From NCBI GenBank assembly GCA_964527385.1, contig CAZGPZ010000060.1:1-6216 (forward strand): 6,216 nt of DNA. The letters are read 5' to 3'. A program made the translations under genes and the position numbers. This DNA is from JANWHZ01 sp964527385 (lineage in GTDB: Bacteria > Patescibacteriota > Saccharimonadia > Saccharimonadales > UBA4665). Below, piece after piece: positions 4,645 through 6,216 of this stretch (positions are counted from its first letter, which is position 1; each line of letters opens with the position of its first letter). The notes under the pieces are model-generated. The model did no database searches. It was not told the DNA's origin and worked only from the letters and a program-made list of their open reading frames with translations.

Positions 4645-6006
4645 ATGGCAACTAAATCCCAGCTTCGGCTGACACTGATTATTGCCATCCTCGCATCCCT
4701 AGTAGCATTTCTAGACGGCTCCGTCGTTAATGTCGCGCTGCCGGCAATCAACCGCGAGCTTGGCGGTGGCTTGGTGACCCAGCAGTGGGTAGTCGACGCC
4801 TATCTTATCTGCCTTGGTGCTCTTATCCTAGTTGCTGGATCACTATCCGATCTATTCGGGCGTGGTCGGGTATTGGCCGTGGGGCTCATTGGTTTCATGG
4901 CCGCGTCAATGTTGTGCGCCGTGGCGCCATCAGCTACGTTTCTGATCATAGCGCGTGGCATGCAAGGTGTTGCTGGCGCGCTGCTGGTGCCAAGTTCACT
5001 GGCAATGATAATCGCGGCATTCGATGATGGGGTCGAGCAAGCCAAAGCCATAGGCAGCTGGACGGCATGGACGGGTATGTCGTTTATTATTGGTCCACTC
5101 GTCGGCGGTTTTCTGGTGGACACGTGGTCGTGGCGATTTATTTTTGCCATCAATGTTATACCGATTCTAGTCACGCTGTGGTTGCTTGCCCGGCTTAAAC
5201 ATCCACACTTGCCGAGCGGCGCTCGGGTAGATATCCTCGGTGCTGCTCTCTGTACTATCGGGCTAGGCGGCAGTGTTTTTGCATTGATCGAGGAGCCGCA
5301 CTATGGCTGGGCGGCCGGGCAAATTTGGTTGCCGCTCATACTAGGCTTATGCGCCCTGGCGGCTTTTGTTTGGCATGAATTCCGAACTGTCGCGCCAATG
5401 TTGCCACTAAAATTGTTCAGAGCCCGCAATTTTGCCGTTGGCAACCTGGCGACCCTGACGATCTATGGTGGCTTGTCCGTCGCAATATTTATCCTGGTAA
5501 TTTTCCTGCAGCAGGCTGGTGGCTATTCGGCACTTATGGCGGGACTATCGACATTGCCCGTAACGATTATCATGTTTTTGTTGTCGCCGCGTTTCGGGCG
5601 ACTATCAGGGAAGTTTGGCCCGCGCTTTTTCATGGGCATTGGCCCAATCATTGCCGCACTCGGTTTCTTGCTCATGCTGCGTGTTGGGTTGCCAGTAGCA
5701 TACTGGACCGAACTTTTGCCGGGGATTTTGATGTTTGGTCTTGGCATGTCAATTACGGTGGCACCACTGACGGCAGCGATCTTAGGCTGCGTCGATCCGG
5801 GTCATGCAGGTGTTGCTTCGGCCGTTAATAACGCTGTGGCGCGGATTGCAGGCTTGATTACAGTGGCTGCCATCGGTGTTGTCGTCGGCGCGCAGCTCAC
5901 TCTGGACGGTTTTCATCGCGCGGTTTTCGTGACTGCCATACTGATGTGCATGGGCGGAATTATCTCGCTGGCCGGCATTACTAACCGTACCCAGGTCACA
6001 AAATAA
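4645..6006 (+). CDS. MFS multidrug-type exporter, DHA2 (EmrB/QacA-like, 14 TM)
   Basis: The protein has 453 residues with about 14 hydrophobic segments, the number typical of the drug:H+ antiporter-2 family. Family motifs are visible: LDGSVVNVALP in TM1 (23-33, acidic D24), motif A GSLSDLFGRGRV between TM2 and TM3 (65-76), motif B with the conserved Arg in IIARGMQGVAGAL (101-113, R104), and the antiporter motif C GMSFIIGPLVGGF in TM5 (144-156). It should sit in the cytoplasmic membrane and export a compound in exchange for protons; the substrate cannot be predicted. It is slightly shorter than the usual 470-510 residues because the loops are short, but looks intact. The ATG is 2 nt after the upstream stop and lacks a strong Shine-Dalgarno, suggesting coupled translation. 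No terminator is seen; the tRNA-Thr promoter overlaps its 3' end. Confidence 0.9.
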   Translation: MATKSQLRLTLIIAILASLVAFLDGSVVNVALPAINRELGGGLVTQQWVVDAYLICLGALILVAGSLSDLFGRGRVLAVGLIGFMAASMLCAVAPSATFLIIARGMQGVAGALLVPSSLAMIIAAFDDGVEQAKAIGSWTAWTGMSFIIGPLVGGFLVDTWSWRFIFAINVIPILVTLWLLARLKHPHLPSGARVDILGAALCTIGLGGSVFALIEEPHYGWAAGQIWLPLILGLCALAAFVWHEFRTVAPMLPLKLFRARNFAVGNLATLTIYGGLSVAIFILVIFLQQAGGYSALMAGLSTLPVTIIMFLLSPRFGRLSGKFGPRFFMGIGPIIAALGFLLMLRVGLPVAYWTELLPGILMFGLGMSITVAPLTAAILGCVDPGHAGVASAVNNAVARIAGLITVAAIGVVVGAQLTLDGFHRAVFVTAILMCMGGIISLAGITNRTQVTK

Positions 6007-6022
6007 GAAGTTTTGCTATAAT
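5995..6022 (+). promoter_or_regulatory. promoter of tRNA-Thr
   Basis: A perfect extended -10, TGC-TATAAT (6014-6022), is preceded by GTCACA (5995-6000, four of six matches to TTGACA) at 16 nt. The -35 lies inside the last codons of the MFS gene. Transcription should start near 6029, about 19 nt before the mature tRNA. Confidence 0.75.
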
Positions 6023-6047
6023 AGTGAAGATTTCCTTGAGAGATTAC

Positions 6048-6124
6048 GCCACCTTAGCTCAGCTGGCTAGAGCACCGCTTTCGTAAAGCGGGGGTCATCG
6101 GTTCGAATCCGATAGGTGGCTCCA
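6048..6124 (+). tRNA. tRNA-Thr(CGT)
   Basis: This is a complete 77-nt cloverleaf. The acceptor GCCACCT (6048-6054) pairs with AGGTGGC (6114-6120), followed by discriminator T and encoded CCA. The D-arm is GCTC/GAGC. The anticodon stem is CCGCT/AGCGG, with loop TTCGTAA (6080-6086) and anticodon CGT at 6082-6084, reading ACG. The T-arm is ATCGG-TTCGAAT-CCGAT. Confidence 0.97.
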
Positions 6125-6127
6125 CGT

Positions 6128-6190
6128 CGGAATTGCTTACGATATTGCAAGGAAATTCCGTAAAACAAGTTTCCGGAATTTTCCTCGCAA
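6128..6190 (+). other. three-segment inverted repeats after tRNA-Thr
   Basis: AGGAAATTCCG (6150-6160) pairs with CGGAATTTTCCT (6174-6185), with one bulged T, over a 13-nt loop. TTGC (6145-6148) with GCAA (6187-6190) extends it. An earlier CGGAATT (6128-6134) can pair with the same AATTCCG, giving an alternative hairpin. There is no T-run after the stem. It may be a terminator or processing signal for the tRNA, or part of a leader that continues past the window. Confidence 0.45.
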
Positions 6191-6216
6191 CATCTCGCAG
6201 TATGCTTCCTTACAAG

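Noticed and set aside
4800..5174. Minus-strand 124-codon frame inside the MFS gene
   Set aside because: It is antisense to conserved transporter motifs and is low-complexity Arg/Pro/Ala-rich, typical of a shadow frame.
1..6216. CRISPR array, insertion sequence or phage genes
   Set aside because: No regularly spaced repeats, transposase, integrase or phage structural genes were found on either strand.

Overview
The window looks like ordinary chromosome of a small-genome bacterium. My best guess is Candidatus Saccharibacteria or another Patescibacteria/CPR lineage. The reasons are the gene mix (a small PH-domain membrane protein, a membrane-anchored SurA/PrsA-like isomerase with a long cytoplasmic N-terminus, a SIMPL-domain protein), compact spacing, and leaderless promoters. 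This is inference; no marker gene is present to prove it. TGA is used as a real stop (for example at 794-796 and 1858-1860), which argues against the TGA=Gly code of Gracilibacteria/Absconditabacteria. All genes I can support are on the + strand, and all three tRNAs carry an encoded CCA.

Layout. (1) 1-202: the 3' part of a tRNA, probably tRNA-Arg(CCT), followed by an 18-bp perfect hairpin, a second hairpin and an extended -10 promoter. (2) 203-1860: a two-gene operon, a bacterial PH (bPH2-like) membrane protein overlapping by 4 nt a membrane-anchored parvulin-type peptidyl-prolyl isomerase; both point to envelope or exported-protein quality control. (3) 1861-2132: a promoter, a 150-nt leader with three well-formed hairpins, and tRNA-Asp(GTC). 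(4) 2133-2921: a terminator/promoter junction, an AT-rich gene for a two-TM protein with an HExxH zinc-protease motif, and a second, diverged copy of the tRNA-Asp 3' end plus terminator/promoter junction. (5) 2922-3326: a low-molecular-weight phosphatase-superfamily gene. (6) 3392-6006: a SIMPL-domain protein, a small two-TM protein and a 14-TM MFS exporter in one tightly packed run. (7) 6014-6216: promoter, tRNA-Thr(CGT), and a set of competing inverted repeats.

Expression signals form the clearest pattern. Three genes (203, 2187, 2922) have an extended -10 whose last base lies only 6-7 nt before the ATG, so their mRNAs should begin at or next to the start codon with no ribosome binding site. 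The SIMPL gene has a conventional leader with a GGAGGG Shine-Dalgarno, and the small two-TM gene an internal one, so both initiation modes seem to coexist. The most notable structure is the direct repeat of the tRNA-Asp 3' end bracketing the AT-rich putative protease gene, which may mark an old integration or duplication. I found no CRISPR array, insertion sequence, integrase, or clear new multi-gene defence system.
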